A stretch of 64,000 nucleotides of DNA from Odontocerum albicorne (taxonomy: Eukaryota; Arthropoda; Insecta; Trichoptera; Odontoceridae), in the NCBI GenBank assembly GCA_949825065.1, contig OX463844.1, positions 2,903,017 to 2,967,016 on the forward strand, in the 5' to 3' direction. Positions 1 through 11,065 of this stretch are shown piece after piece (the first letter of the stretch is position 1; every line of letters begins with the position of its first letter). Under the pieces are notes generated by a model. That model was not told the origin of the DNA and did not search any database. It saw only the letters and a list, made by a program, of their open reading frames with translations. The translations under genes were made by a program, and so were the position numbers.

Positions 1-64
1 TCGTATATCTAAACAAAAAAAAAGGTTTAATGTAAAATAATGAATAATCCATGTATACTTATGC

Positions 65-400
65 ATGCTAAGATGGTCAGCTGGTGTGTCCCTAAGAGAC
101 AAAATAAAAAGCTCACGCATTCTTGGAAGCCTAGGTGTTACAGACATCAACAGTAAGTTGGAGGAGAGGCGATTGAGATGGTATGGGCACGTTGGACGTA
201 GAGCACCCGATCACATTGTGAACCAGGCAATCTCCATGGATCTTCCTCGAATAACAACCAGAGGAAGACGAAAAAAAATATGGGTGGTGCAAAAAGATAA
301 CCTGATGCAGAGGCACGGCCTGGGGGACGTAGTCCGGGACAGAAGAGCATACAACCTGAGGACGAGGAGAGCTGACCCCAACAGTTTTCGCATACAGTGA
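65..400 (+). mobile_element. Non-LTR retrotransposon ORF2 C-terminal tail (RTE-like)
   Basis: An open frame of 111 codons ends at a TGA. It carries the charged pattern typical of the region after the reverse transcriptase in RTE-like LINEs: an MLRW start, then LEERRLRWYGHVGRR, a GRRKKIW stretch and a final arginine-rich part ending near RADPN. Full ORF2 proteins are about 1000 residues, so this is a 5'-truncated copy holding only the last tenth. It is immediately followed by a different LINE tail on the other strand. The clade name is a judgement from motif resemblance; that it is a LINE relic is fairly secure. Confidence 0.7.
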
Positions 401-454
401 GTTGGGATGGAGCCAGGGAGAAGAAGAGACTTATGAATAATCCATGTTTAATCC

Positions 455-735
455 ATGTAGGCGGAGAGGATAGAGTGCGAGACTTTCTAAACGCAACAAA
501 CATCTTTCGCTTCTTCCACACCTAAACACCTTCTTCTACAACTCTTACATTTTTTTCTATTTTCATTCCCTTTATCCAACCATTTTTCCTTGGTCTTTCT
601 ATATATGATGCCTTCTACTCACATTTGCAGTTTATATTTGTTTTGTATGTCTTTTTTTATTCATTCGTTCTTCAGGATCAAACCAATTTGTAAGTCCCTC
701 AGTTCATATCCATCCTCTTATCATTTCGTTCCGTA
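455..735 (-). mobile_element. RTE-B LINE tail relic
   Basis: Read on the minus strand, the segment contains NWFDPEERMNKKRHTKQI followed by a stop, a decayed form of the LRWFGHVxRMNxxRLTKQIY motif near the end of RTE-like ORF2. The rest aligns by eye with relics at 35880-36600, 54790-55640 and 62440-62890. Several stops break the frame, so it is non-functional. Confidence 0.55.
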
Positions 736-739
736 TTCT

Positions 740-945
740 TTCATATTTATTTATTCAAGACTTTTATTGCAAATACAATCTGGCGGGATTATTGGCAGGT
801 GGCAATCTCTTCCGACCAACCAGACAAAAGCAAATGAAGCAAGTTACGTGGTCGCATAACTTATTCAAATGACTATCCATCTCCACGAAATCCATAAACA
901 TATACGTGAGCACATGCCCACGAACCCCACATACATTCTCGCATG
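740..945 (-). mobile_element. LINE-B 3' UTR fragment
   Basis: The segment begins with a TTTATTTATT-type tail and the GATTGCCACCTGGCAATAA-like end (reverse complement here). It then matches the 3' untranslated part of the LINE-B copy at 53813-54415, including the GAAGCAAGTTACGTGGTCGC block. No coding part remains, so the copy is 5'-truncated. Confidence 0.7.
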
Positions 946-1857
946 TATCCTTCTAAGCGCACGGATTGCTAAAGTATACTTTTTCGGCTTATTTCAGTCT
1001 TTTTCCACATCCATATTTCATTTCCATATATCTAGGCTGCTATTATAATACTGTTATGAACTATCATCATGGCACAGTTTATATGTTTTAGTACCTCATT
1101 TTATTTATTTCCTATTGCTACATACCGTTTGTTATCTCTCATTACTTCCATCATTCAAAAAAAATACAACTGAACTCTTTTAATCCGACGGGGCCGATCA
1201 TCGGCCTTAAAGTTTTCATACAAGTTTTTATGATGAATAAAAAAAATGTAAATATTTTTTTTACACTCAACAGGGAAGTCTCCACAAAAAATTGGTTTTA
1301 AAACTAAATATTAACTGAGAAAAAAAATAAAATGTAAACTACTGTTTTTTTTGCCAAAAAATGCTTGGGATTTTTCGCATATTTTATGCTAAATATGCTG
1401 GGATTCAAAGGGTTAAATATCACAATTCCTTAACTTGCTTTTATATATTTTGAAGGGTGTACATTAAAAAAGTCAGAGAAATAGGAGATGTATGCATGTA
1501 GAATAAACGAAGGATGTATGTAGAAAAAGGAAAGTCTGGCGCTTTTTCCTCTCCATCTATCCCGATTGTAAAATTAAATGACGATGTTGGTGTATATTAA
1601 GACCATTTTATGTGTAAATAACTAAAATTCTGTGATAAATTACACCTATATTTTTTAACTTTGGTCTGAGATATATATAGTACAAGTAGCTGATTAGTTC
1701 AACGAAAACAAGACATTTTAAAACATCTTTGAGTCTATTATTGCAAAGTTACGAGTATATTTTCATTGTCCGAAGCTCTTTATTACGTCATTCTAAACTT
1801 TTAATGTTCTGGTGGCGTACAAAATGACGGAGTTTATCGCTTTTTAAATTATACTTC
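946..1857. other. Unassigned AT-rich DNA
   Basis: No credible coding frame, terminal repeat or tandem array was seen. One small GC-rich inverted repeat with 7-bp arms (GGCCGAT, 1-bp spacer, ATCGGCC) lies near 1190-1206. Confidence 0.5.
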
Positions 1858-1920
1858 TTTGTATGCAGTACAATCATGCAGCGAGCTTATTGTCATGTGA
1901 CAATCTCTTCCAACTTAAAA
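1858..1920 (-). mobile_element. SINE or LINE-B 3' tail fragment
   Basis: A short stretch with TGCAGTACAATC, a GAGCTTATTG block and GACAATCTCTTCCAAC is the reverse complement of the shared SINE/LINE-B 3' tail. It is too short to say which of the two it came from. Confidence 0.45.
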
Positions 1921-2282
1921 AAATATTAAACTACATTTATTAATTTATTTTTTCAGGTCTTTTGTGCATTACAGGTTACGTTACAAGGACCAAATATAAC
2001 AAGTACAAACAAAAACGTGTATAAAACAGTTCAACATTATAAAATTTATAAATAATATTGTAAAAATGTATATGTTACAATAAAACACTATGATAAAATG
2101 TAGGCTGGAAGATAATATAAAAATATTAAATTATTTCAAGCACTATACTCAATTCAAGAGATTTTTCCTAAAGGATCCGAGTGACACATGAAATACGTCT
2201 ATATGAGGACACACACGGTTATTTATGTTATATATGTCTTAAGTGATAAACACACCGAAGCCTTTTTCATTTATAAAAATTT
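1921..2282. other. Unassigned AT-rich DNA
   Basis: Nothing recognisable was seen beyond an A/T-rich opening that could be the edge of a degraded LINE tail. Confidence 0.4.
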
Positions 2283-2352
2283 TGGTTTCCATTTGAAATC
2301 AAATCCGCAACCCCCGGCTAATATAAAGTACTCTTACCAATAAGACCACGTA
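2283..2352 (-). mobile_element. tRNA-derived SINE head
   Basis: On the minus strand GTGGTCTTATTGGTAAGAG resembles a pol III A box in a tRNA D-arm. About 40 bases on, GGATTTGATTT is a weak B box. The spacing fits a tRNA, but the acceptor stem is not convincing, so it is a SINE head and not a tRNA gene. Confidence 0.45.
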
Positions 2353-2599
2353 TGTTATCTTGTTAATCTAAGTATGGTAAAAGCTGGATCTTAAAATTAG
2401 GATTTCCTTGTTTGAAATAATCGAAGACAGGAAACGAACGGCCCTAATGTATCTAATGGAATTCTTCAGAAATATTTAATGCTACACTTCACAGCTTGGC
2501 GGTTTCCTTACAAAATTCTCAATTTTCTAATATTATAATTTTCTAATATATCTAATATAAAGAGTAAATTATAAAGCACCATTTAGATAATAACCTACC

Positions 2600-2720
2600 C
2601 TTAAGGGTGCTCTAACTTGGGATTTGAACCCAATATTATTTAAAGATTAAAAAAAAAACAAAACAAGTATTGTGTAAGGATAAGAAGGCGGTGGCTATAG
2701 CCATTAGATAAAGGACCTCC
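2600..2720 (-). mobile_element. tRNA-derived SINE head with internal A-rich insertion
   Basis: The minus strand has a perfect B box, GGGTTCAAATCCC, and upstream a TATCTAATGGCTATAGCC segment resembling an A box. Between them is a run of T/A that stretches the usual spacing. Probably an old, expanded SINE head. Confidence 0.45.
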
Positions 2721-2999
2721 CCTCTGTATATATTAAGAAATACATTTTCGGTAAGAAAACCTCAGACTAAGTAAAGACGATCCACCAAGAAACTTTTATA
2801 GATATTCTGATATTGAATAAGTAGTCACACATTCAGCTTTATGTGTAGTATAGTGCAAGTGTATAATATTCAAATGTAATCATAGATTTTGATACAAGTT
2901 CTCAAAAATCGTTGTCATTGCAATATTGGAATTTATTCTGCATATTGCGATTTATTATGTCTATACTCGCACTAAAATAGGCACGATAAACATCAGAAA

Positions 3000-3080
3000 G
3001 GGAAAAATGGCACCTTAAGAAGGGTTGTAAGAACTAGAGATAGCGGGTTCGATTCACGTTGGTATCCAGATTTTTTCAAG
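3000..3080 (+). mobile_element. tRNA-derived SINE head
   Basis: A GGGTTCGATTCAC B box is followed by GTTGGTATCCAGATTT, the junction also seen downstream of the SINE heads at 4195-4285 and 9755-9855. The A box is poor. Confidence 0.45.
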
Positions 3081-4129
3081 TATTTCAACTTGGTTTTCTA
3101 TGAAAGGTTATTTGAACATATTTCCAGTTGATCAGAAGAGAATGCTACATGACAATAAACCAGCAAGATTGAAGTGTATACAACGAAAGTGCTATAAAAT
3201 ACAAATATGCTGAAAATCCTGAATTTAAAATAAACATCATTATTGGACATAACCCCTATTTTATAAGGGAAATGAATCGTTTACAACATACTTCGATTCT
3301 CACCTAATGGAAGTATATTCAAAATATTATCTCTTTTGAAAAAACTTCTGTAAATTTTATTTAGTTTACTTTCAATATTTCATTTGAGCCCTTAAAGAAA
3401 GGAATAGTATTATTTACCGATATTTTATATTTTTTAAATAAATAAATAATTACTGGAAGGATAGGAAGTAAGTTAAAAATTCTTTATTTCTCTTCCCCGC
3501 TTCAATTTAAGATATCCTTCGTCAAATTTATCCTGTGTTGAGAAAATGTCTGTAAGTACACGTGTTCCTGGATATCACGTACCCAAGGCGTGCGTAATAA
3601 AGGAGAGCCGTGCTAGGGAGGGTCTGTTTTGGATTCTAGGTGATCTATTAAACTGACAGTAGCGAAAGCTTATAGAAAGACCTTTTCATATCTCGATCCT
3701 TTCAGTGTTGCTGTATTCAATCGTTCCACACCTTTCGTTTTATTACATTAGATTTGATGGAATTTTTACTTAGTAGTTGTGTGATCCGGTTTGATCTTGG
3801 GATTCCTGCCAGAACCTTTGTAATATCACTATACGATTAGTCGTTGGATGACATAAAATGTAGAATGTCTTCTTATAGTTGTTTTACTTTGTTGTTAAGA
3901 TCAACCAATCAAGTTAATGTAAAAGTTTAGATAATTATAACAAAGAAATACTAAGTTAATTTTTCATTATTTTTATTTAATACGACTTCCCTGGTCTAGA
4001 ACAGGAGAACGATTGTCTTATACGATTTAAGGTTATTTTTTTAGGTAGTGGTCAAGTTAACATATCCCAGTATGAGCTTTACCCAATATGATAATGAGCC
4101 GGTTAAATTGAGTACATCCTGGGTTTAAC
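3081..4129. other. Unassigned AT-rich DNA
   Basis: About 1 kb with no coding frame over 60 codons and no clear repeat. A somewhat GC-richer patch at 3540-3660 has no recognised content. Confidence 0.45.
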
Positions 4130-4285
4130 GATTTGTATTTTCTTCCAGTAAACCAGAAATAAGTTGATGGGGCGTTAAGTAAAAACTGGACTGATTGTTT
4201 CTAGATAAATTGGGTACCAATGGGAATCAAACCCACGACCGCGGGGTCGTAAAAAAAGGGGTAAAACCAACTAAGCAATAGATTT
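4130..4285 (-). mobile_element. tRNA-derived SINE, nearly full length
   Basis: On the minus strand the order is an A-box-like TAGTTGGTTTTAC, a B box GGGTTTGATTCCC, then CATTGGTACCC, an AGTCCAGTTTTTACTTAA block and a TTTCTGGTTTACTGGAAGA tail. The same order is present at 24655-24790 and 40895-41092. The tail corresponds to the 3' end of LINE-B. The tRNA part has lost gene-like folding. Confidence 0.6.
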
Positions 4286-4425
4286 ACGACCCCCGTGGCC
4301 TCGTCAGTAAAATGCTGGCCTTGCACTCGAGGGTTTCGGGTCAATTTCCTATGGAACCAAAAAATAAATGAAATAGGGTACCAGTCTCTTTTAAGAGTTC
4401 GTCTGGTAACAATTCTCGCAGGTAT
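4286..4425 (+). mobile_element. tRNA-derived SINE, head-to-head with the preceding copy
   Basis: GTGGCCTCGTCAGTAAAATG resembles an A box and GGGTCAATTTCC a B box, followed by a GGTACCAGTCTC block like the SINE body. It starts where the minus-strand SINE starts, so the two heads abut. Confidence 0.45.
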
Positions 4426-4457
4426 TAAAAATGGGCGAGTGTTATTGCCTGTTCACA

Positions 4458-4499
4458 TACAGTAGTTTATCCAACATGTGTGATGGATAAACTACTGTA
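4458..4499. repeat. Perfect 16-bp inverted repeat (hairpin)
   Basis: Arms 4458-4473 and 4484-4499 are exact reverse complements (TACAGTAGTTTATCCA and its complement) around a 10-base spacer. No terminator role is expected in this context. Confidence 0.85.
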
Positions 4500-5489
4500 A
4501 ACTGTTAGTTACTCGTCTACTTAAGTGGTAATTAGTCTGATGGTTCGATTATTGGGGAGTCTTCATCCACTTTTCAGGTTTATTGAGAGATACTTCATGA
4601 ATAATTGAATAAAATAAGCATTTCTGTAAAAACATAAACCAATTTAAAAAACGATAAATTGGAGTTGAAACAGAGAATAAAGCTCGTAAAATTTCAAGAA
4701 AATTACCGAATCATAAATTTTTACAGGGAATCCATTAAACGTAAAAACAACCACGCTTAAGTAGTTAATATCGCGGAAAAAACTTCATAAAAATTCAATT
4801 AAATATTACTGGACTATTTTCTTTAGTAAGAGCGTTTTATATAAAGGCAACAGTTATAATCCTTCCGAAAAATGATATAGAGGTCTTTATTAAGAGGACA
4901 TTGAAAAATAGTTTTTTCATTAAATGATTGATAGGAATTGACGTTTATTGACTCGATAACATGTAAAAGGTCCGATACGCTTTTCAAAATACTTTTGCAA
5001 AACACAACTTTCTAATACACGATTTATCTGAGATCGAACATTTTATTTTTATTGAAATTTAATTCATGCTATGATTTGTCAGTATCGTGGAAGTGTATTA
5101 ACAATTAAATTGAATTGAAATATTGTAATGTTTTGTCACAAAGTAAGTACCTACCAGCCACCATGTATTTTATTTTGATAAATTAATAATTTTTTTTTCT
5201 CTCTGATTTTATAATATGTCTAATTTTGGTCAAGTAATCCTGCTACGCGCAAAACAAAAGGAAAGTAATTGGTCTTAGTAACATATTTCCCTCAGCGATT
5301 GTATGATTGCATGAAAGAGATTGCCTTATGCCAATAAACTTGACATCATTTTACTTTGAAATAATGTGTTGAAGTTAAGAAATAAGTTAATATCACTATT
5401 AAACTGAAACAATAAATAAACAAATACTCGTATTAATAGAAAAATGTCACGCTTTTCTAATGTATCAGCGTAAATGATATAAAAAAAAT
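4500..5489. other. Unassigned AT-rich DNA
   Basis: No transposon motif was recognised. A 60-codon minus frame at 4823-5005 looks like chance. Confidence 0.45.
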
Positions 5490-5592
5490 TATTTTATTTT
5501 GTGAAACACAATAAATTCCACTTTATATAACGGTATACTTCTACCGGTTTTAAGGTTTTCATCTCATCATCAGAGAAGCACCAACAAGATCC
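5490..5592 (-). mobile_element. Penelope-like element terminal fragment
   Basis: The block holding AATTCCACTTTATATAACGG, CTACCGGTTTTAAGG and CATCTCATCATCAGAGAAGC is the reverse complement of the 3' end that follows the GIY-YIG coding relic at 55700-56345. No coding sequence is left. Confidence 0.6.
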
Positions 5593-5855
5593 ACTTTTAT
5601 TACCTTAACTATAAATAATATAAAATATAATTGTTTTGATATTGTTTAAATATTTTAATTTACTTCCAGTATTAAAATGTATTATATCTTGAACTTGTCT
5701 TGAAAAGCTTGCTCCAATTGCCCAAGTACAGAAAAATGTCCGTAATGTTAAGGGTTGACAGTGTCTGATACAGTCGAGAAGAGGGTGGAAAGAACATTAA
5801 GTGAATTATCATATGCACAATAGTTAATAACAAAGAGAAGGTACATACTGGTTTG

Positions 5856-6210
5856 ATATTTTTATTTGCTTCCTGGCCGCTAATATTTTTATTTGCTTCA
5901 TGGCCGCTAATATTTTTATGTGCTTCATGGCCGCTAATATTTTTATGTGCTTCATGGCCGCTAATATTTTATGTGCTTCATGATCGCTAATATTTTATGT
6001 GCTTTATGGCCGCTAATATTTTTATGTGCTTCATGGCCGCTAATATTTTATGTGCTTCATGATCGCTAATATTTTATGTGCTTTATGGCCGCTAATATTT
6101 TTATGTGCTTCATGGCCGCTAATATTTTTATGTGCTTCATGGCCGCTAATATTTTTATGTGCTTCATGGCCGCTAATATTTTTATGTGATTTATGGCCGC
6201 TAATATTTTT
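5856..6210. repeat. 27-bp minisatellite, about 13 copies
   Basis: The unit is 27 bases (26 in some copies) containing CATGGCCGCTAATATT and TTATGTGCTT. Because 27 is a multiple of three, one frame stays open and spells a nine-residue repeat (WPLIFLCAS). That frame is a by-product of the period, not a gene. Variants with GATCGC replace GGCCGC in some units. Confidence 0.9.
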
Positions 6211-6621
6211 TCGGACTAAAATACTCGTTATTTACCGTTTCGACTCACTTGCTTGATAGAAACAATACTGTTTATTTCTAAGTTTATGAATATACGCAAA
6301 ATTTGATGTACCATTGAAGAATGTCATTCAGCATCACGCAAGTTAAGTACCATTTAAGAATGCCATTCAGCATGATGTAAGTCCAGTTCTATTGAAGAAT
6401 CCCATATTCCAGTTCAGTATAATTGAAGAATGTGCACATCTAGACTGTTATCCCCGCTAGGCATTATGCTATATTCGATGCAATTTACAATCTTCCATTT
6501 AATTGGTTATTTTAACAATATAAAATGAAGATATTAATTCTGTGATCGGCATTGATAGTAAATAATACAAATAAATATCAATGCTTGCTTTACAAAAACA
6601 CACATATTAAGAAAACTACTT
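6211..6621. other. Spacer between two minisatellites, with a decayed short repeat
   Basis: At about 6308-6430 the phrase TTGAAGAATGYCATTCAGCA recurs two to four times with drift, suggesting an old tandem repeat. The remainder shows nothing recognisable. Confidence 0.45.
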
Positions 6622-8603
6622 GTTTTTAGATTTTGTGTAGCCACCATTATTCTGTTTAGCATATCCTTCAAGACGAGATTTTAGATCTTGGGTAGCCATC
6701 ATTATTCTGTTCAGCATATCCCTCAAGATAAGTTTTTTGATCTTGTAAAACCGCCATTATTCTGTCAGCATATCCTTCAAGACGAGATTTTAGATCTTGG
6801 GTAGCCATCATTATTCTGTTCAGCATATCCGTCAAGATAAGTTTTTGGATATTGTATAGCCGCCATTATTCTGTTCAGCATATCCTTCAAGACGAGATTT
6901 TAGATCTTGGGTAGCCATCATTATTCTGTTCAGCATATCCCTCAAGATAAGTTTTTTGATCTTGTAAAACCGCCATTATTCTGTCAGCATATCCTTCAAG
7001 ACGAGATTTTAGATCTTGGGTAGCCATCATTATTCTGTTCAGCATATCCGTCAAGATAAGTTTTTGGATATTGTATAGCCGCCATTATTCTGTTCAGCAT
7101 ATCCTTCAAGACGAGATTTTAGATCTTGGGTAGCCATCATTATTCTGTTCAGCATATCCCTCAAGATGAGTTTTTGGATATTGTATAGCCGCCATTATTC
7201 TGTTTAGCATATCCTTCAATATGAGTTTTTAGATCTTGAGTAGCCATCATTATTCTGTTCAGCATATCCCTCAATATGAGTTTTTGAATCTTGTGTAGCC
7301 GTCATTATTCTGTTCAGCATATCCCTCAAGATGAGTTTTTGGATATTGTATAGCCGCCATTATTCTGTTCAGCATATCCTTCAAGATAAGTTTTTTGATC
7401 TTGTGTAGCCGTCATTATTCTGTTCAGCATATCCCTCAAGATGAGTTTTTGGATCTTGTGTAGCTATCACTATTCTGTTCAGCATATCCCTCAAGATGAG
7501 TTTTTTGATCTTGTGTAGCCGTCATTATTCTGTTCAGCATGTACCTCAAGATGAGTTTTTGAATCTTGTGTAGCCGTCATTATTCTGTTCAGCATATCCC
7601 TCAAGATGAGTTTTTGAATCTTGTGTAGCCGTCATTATTCTGTTCAGCATATCACTCAAGATGAGTTTTTTGATCTTGCGTAGCCGTCATTATTCTGTTC
7701 AGCATATCCTTCAAGATGAGTTTTTGGATATTGTATAGCCGCCATTATTCTGTTCAGCATATCCTTCAAGATGAGTTTTTAGATCTTGAGTAGCCATCAT
7801 TATTCTGTTCAGCATATCCCTCAAGATGAGTTTTTGAATCTTGTGTAGCCGTCATTATTCTGTTCAGCATATCCCTCAAGATGAGTTTTTGAATCTTGTG
7901 TAGCCGTCATTATTCTGTTCAGCATATCCCTCAAGATGAGTTTTTGGATATTGTATAGCCGCCATTATTCTGTCAGCATATCCTTCAAGATGAGTTTTTA
8001 GATCTTGTGTAACCGCCATTATTCTGTTCAGCATTTCACTCAAGATGTGTTTTTGGATCTTGTGTAGCCGTCATTATTCTGTTCAGCATATCCCTCAAGA
8101 TAAGTTTTTGGATCTTGTATAGCCGCCATTATTCTGTTCAGCATATTCTTTAAGATGAGTTTTTAGATCTTGAGTAGCCATCATTATTCTGTTCAGCATA
8201 TCCGTCAAGATAAGTTTTTGGATCTTGTGAAACCGCCATTATTCTGTCAGCATATCCTTCAAGATGAGTTTTTAGATCTTGTGTAACCGCCATTATTCTG
8301 TTCAGCATTTCACTCAAGATGAGTTTTTGAATCTTGTGTAGCCGTCATTATTCTGTTCAGCATATCCCTCAAGATGAGTTTTTAGATCTTGAGTAGCCGT
8401 CATTATTCTGTTCAGCATATCCCTCAAGATGAGTTTTTGAATCTTGTGTAGCCGTCATTATTCTGTTCAGCATATCCCTCAAGATGAGTTTTTGAATCTT
8501 GTGTAGCCGTCATTATTCTGTTCAGCATATCCCTCAAGATGAGTTTTTGGATCTTGTGTATCTATCACTATTCTGTTCAGCATATCCCTCAAGACGAGTT
8601 TTA
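6622..8603. repeat. 55-bp minisatellite, about 36 copies, with a 219-bp higher-order unit
   Basis: Each unit contains ATTATTCTGTTCAGCATATC, CCTCAAGATGAG and ATCTTGTGTAGCC. In the left part, four-unit blocks repeat: the TAGATCTTGGG variant recurs at 6682, 6901 and 7120, exactly 219 bases apart, with the same order of variant units between the first two. Further right the units are mixed more freely. All units share one orientation. No coding frame runs through it. Confidence 0.93.
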
Positions 8604-9277
8604 AAATTCAGAACAAGTTTTAATGTATTATTTCGTGATGATATGTAAATATAAAAATGTTAATTGCAAAATAACACAAAATTTATAAAGTTTAAACACG
8701 GCAAATATGGTTACCATTAACACTTCGCGTTACATTCTCCATGTATTGAACGCATCTAACGATTCTCCTCAGGTATAGGTTTATTCCCAACTTGAATCGT
8801 TCTAAATTATCAAACTTTCTTTTCTTCTTGTTCCCACCACCATTACTGGAGTCTAGTTTCAGTTCTCCCCCACATAAGGAAATCACTATGCGTGACATGT
8901 TTAGGAATGTTTCTTAAATGACATTTTATTTCACTCTTATAAATCCTCGAGTGTGCCAGCTTCTTTCATTTCCTTTTCTTCCCATTTATTTTCCTTTTCT
9001 GCACTGTTTTTATGATTTGAATATTTTTACTTTTGTGTCAGAGTATTTTACTGTGTGTTTTGTTTTGAATGAGGCTTTTTGCATTCAACACACCGTTTTG
9101 TAAATTGTGAGTTATGTTTAAGAACCATTAAATACTTTACGCGTTTTGGACACATAACTACAATACAACTAAACTAAAAGCTTTTGTAATGTGGTGCTGT
9201 CGAAGAATTCTGAGTTTCATGGAGCTGACAAAATCTATAGTGATAACATATTGAAACTGATGAATGAGTATAGATAA
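8604..9277. other. Unassigned DNA between two minisatellites
   Basis: A 68-codon minus frame at 8692-8898 has a slightly higher GC content and a lysine/arginine patch, but no family could be assigned. A plus frame at 8918-9103 is AT-driven. Neither is called a gene. Confidence 0.4.
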
Positions 9278-9685
9278 GTTTTATCCACTAAAGGAGCAAG
9301 ACAGAGTACTGATGACACGTTGTATTACATTTTTCAACTAAAGGAGTAAGACAGAGTACTGATTACATGTTGTATTGCATTTTATCCACTAAAAGAGCAA
9401 GACAGAGCACTGATGACATATATTACATTTTACCACTAAAGGAGCAAGACAGATTACTAATGACATGTTGTATTACATTTTAACCACTAAAAGAGCAAGA
9501 CAGAGTATTGATGGCATGTTGTATTACATTTTATCCACTAAAAGAGTAAGACAGAGTACTGATGACATGTTGTATTACATTTTAACCACTAAAGGAGCAA
9601 GACAGAATACTGATGACATATTGTATTACATTTTATCCACTAAAGGAGCAAGACAGAGTACTGATAACATGTTGTATTACACTTT
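9278..9685. repeat. 51-bp minisatellite, about 8 copies
   Basis: Units contain TTTTATCCACTAAAGGAGCA, AGACAGAGTACTGATGACA and TGTTGTATTACA. The period is a multiple of three, so an 85-codon frame with a 17-residue repeat appears at 9465-9722; it is a consequence of the array. Confidence 0.9.
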
Positions 9686-9754
9686 TGGGCTATCTCATCC
9701 AGCCAAACAGAAAGGTATTTAACTAGCCTCAAATGAAAACAAGATTGATACCCT

Positions 9755-9855
9755 TTTTTTAAATCTAGGTACCAACGTAAATCGAACCCATAATCCTCGG
9801 GCTGGAAGTCAGGAGTCATGCCAATTATACTACAGAGGTCATCAGGCATCTTACT
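9755..9855 (-). mobile_element. tRNA-derived SINE head, well preserved
   Basis: On the minus strand GACCTCTGTAGTATAATTGG gives a clear A box and GGGTTCGATTTACG a clear B box at tRNA spacing, followed by TTGGTACCTAGATTT as in the other SINEs. The anticodon arm is loose and there is no CCA-proximal stem. Confidence 0.6.
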
Positions 9856-10839
9856 AAGTAGGTTACGCTGACCAGGAAGATAAAGTAATATTCCTTCAAC
9901 TGATTTTGTAGGAAGAAATTCAGGATAGAGGAAATGTGGGAAAAGACGCATGTGCTGTTTAAGAACTTATGCTGGTGACTTGTCAGTTAGCAAAATTCAT
10001 CATATTTCTCTATTATTTTACTGTTCACTCACATTTCACTAATTTCATGGAATCAAACGTTCTGTAGATAATTTGTAAATAAAAACATAGAAAGAAACTA
10101 CTTATGGATGAACTTTGGTAAGATAACTATTTTTCATAAGGGAATATACGAGTATGTTAGGGGAAGAGTTTATTTGTGTCAAGGTACCATATTAAATTGT
10201 CCCAGGTGTCACTTTTGATTTTTTCCCAAATATCCAGTTGCCAATTTAGGAAACTTTCTTTGACTTTGTCATTCTGAAGTGTCAAAACTAAATCACGACT
10301 CAAAAAGGTGTTGGATCAAAATTATTTACATAAAGTACTTGGCTTAACTGTTAATACTCACACTAAACAAGTGGAGGACACAGGTTTTTTTCCAGGTGGT
10401 ATTTTAATTCGTTTTTATTGTTTGCAGTACAGCCCAGTAGGTTTATTGTTATTTTTTAATTTCTATCTATCAACTATTTGGGTGTTGAAGAGGCCTATAA
10501 GTGACGTCGGACTTTAAGTCTGTCGTCGCTACTATTATTTTCCCTCTCAAGTGTGTCGCCATCAGAAATAAAGTTCCTTATTCGTCACTACGTGATATCG
10601 CGTTCATAAAAATAAAGAAGATTTCGATCTTTTAATGTAGATCGCGCTGGATGGGGACTTATTTTGTCTTTCATAACAGCATGGATAGTGGTTGAATCAA
10701 ACTATTGAAGGAGCTTTTAGTGTTTTTTTTTACCATTGGGAATATTTAAATCAAAATAGAAGAGGTACGTTTATTCAATTCAATTCAAAGGATAATTAAT
10801 TTAGCGCCGTTTAGAATAAAAATATTTCCTCAACAGCGC
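9856..10839. other. Unassigned AT-rich DNA
   Basis: No transposon or gene was recognised. A 69-codon plus frame at 10308-10517 has no motif. Confidence 0.45.
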
Positions 10840-10910
10840 TTGAATTCGGGATTCAAACCAACTATTACTACACAAATGAGGTCCGGCAGCTATAGCAGCA
10901 CCCAATCAAA
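10840..10910 (-). mobile_element. tRNA-derived SINE head
   Basis: The minus strand carries a GGTTTGAATCCCG B box and upstream a TGATTGGGTGCTGCTATAGC region that could be a decayed A box. Its head resembles that at 2600-2720. Confidence 0.4.
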
Positions 10911-10924
10911 TTATGTATAGCACT

Positions 10925-11060
10925 TTCCTTGTGTACAGTACAATCTTGTGGGATTATTGCCAGGTGGCAATCTCTTGTAACCAACCAGAAAGATGTGTGT
11001 GAGGCCTTAAGTAAAAACGAGACTGAAAACTATTTAACGTCGGGGTCACCACTTTAACGA
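10925..11060 (-). mobile_element. SINE body and 3' tail
   Basis: The minus strand gives CAGTCTCGTTTTTACTTAAG, then CTTTCTGGTTGG, GAGATTGCCACCTGGCAATA and a GATTGTACTGTACAC end. This is the SINE body plus the tail shared with LINE-B; the tRNA head is missing or replaced. Confidence 0.65.
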
Positions 11061-11065
11061 ATGCC

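Noticed and set aside
147..521. 124-codon minus frame
   Set aside because: It is the shadow of the plus-strand LINE tail at 65-400 and the adjacent RTE-B relic.
6050..6256. Hydrophobic repeat protein from the 27-bp array
   Set aside because: A period divisible by three keeps one frame open by chance; there is no start context, signal peptide logic or flanking coding sequence.
9763..9850. tRNA gene
   Set aside because: The A and B boxes are present, but the stems are incomplete, and a SINE body junction (GTTGGTACC) follows as in several other copies.
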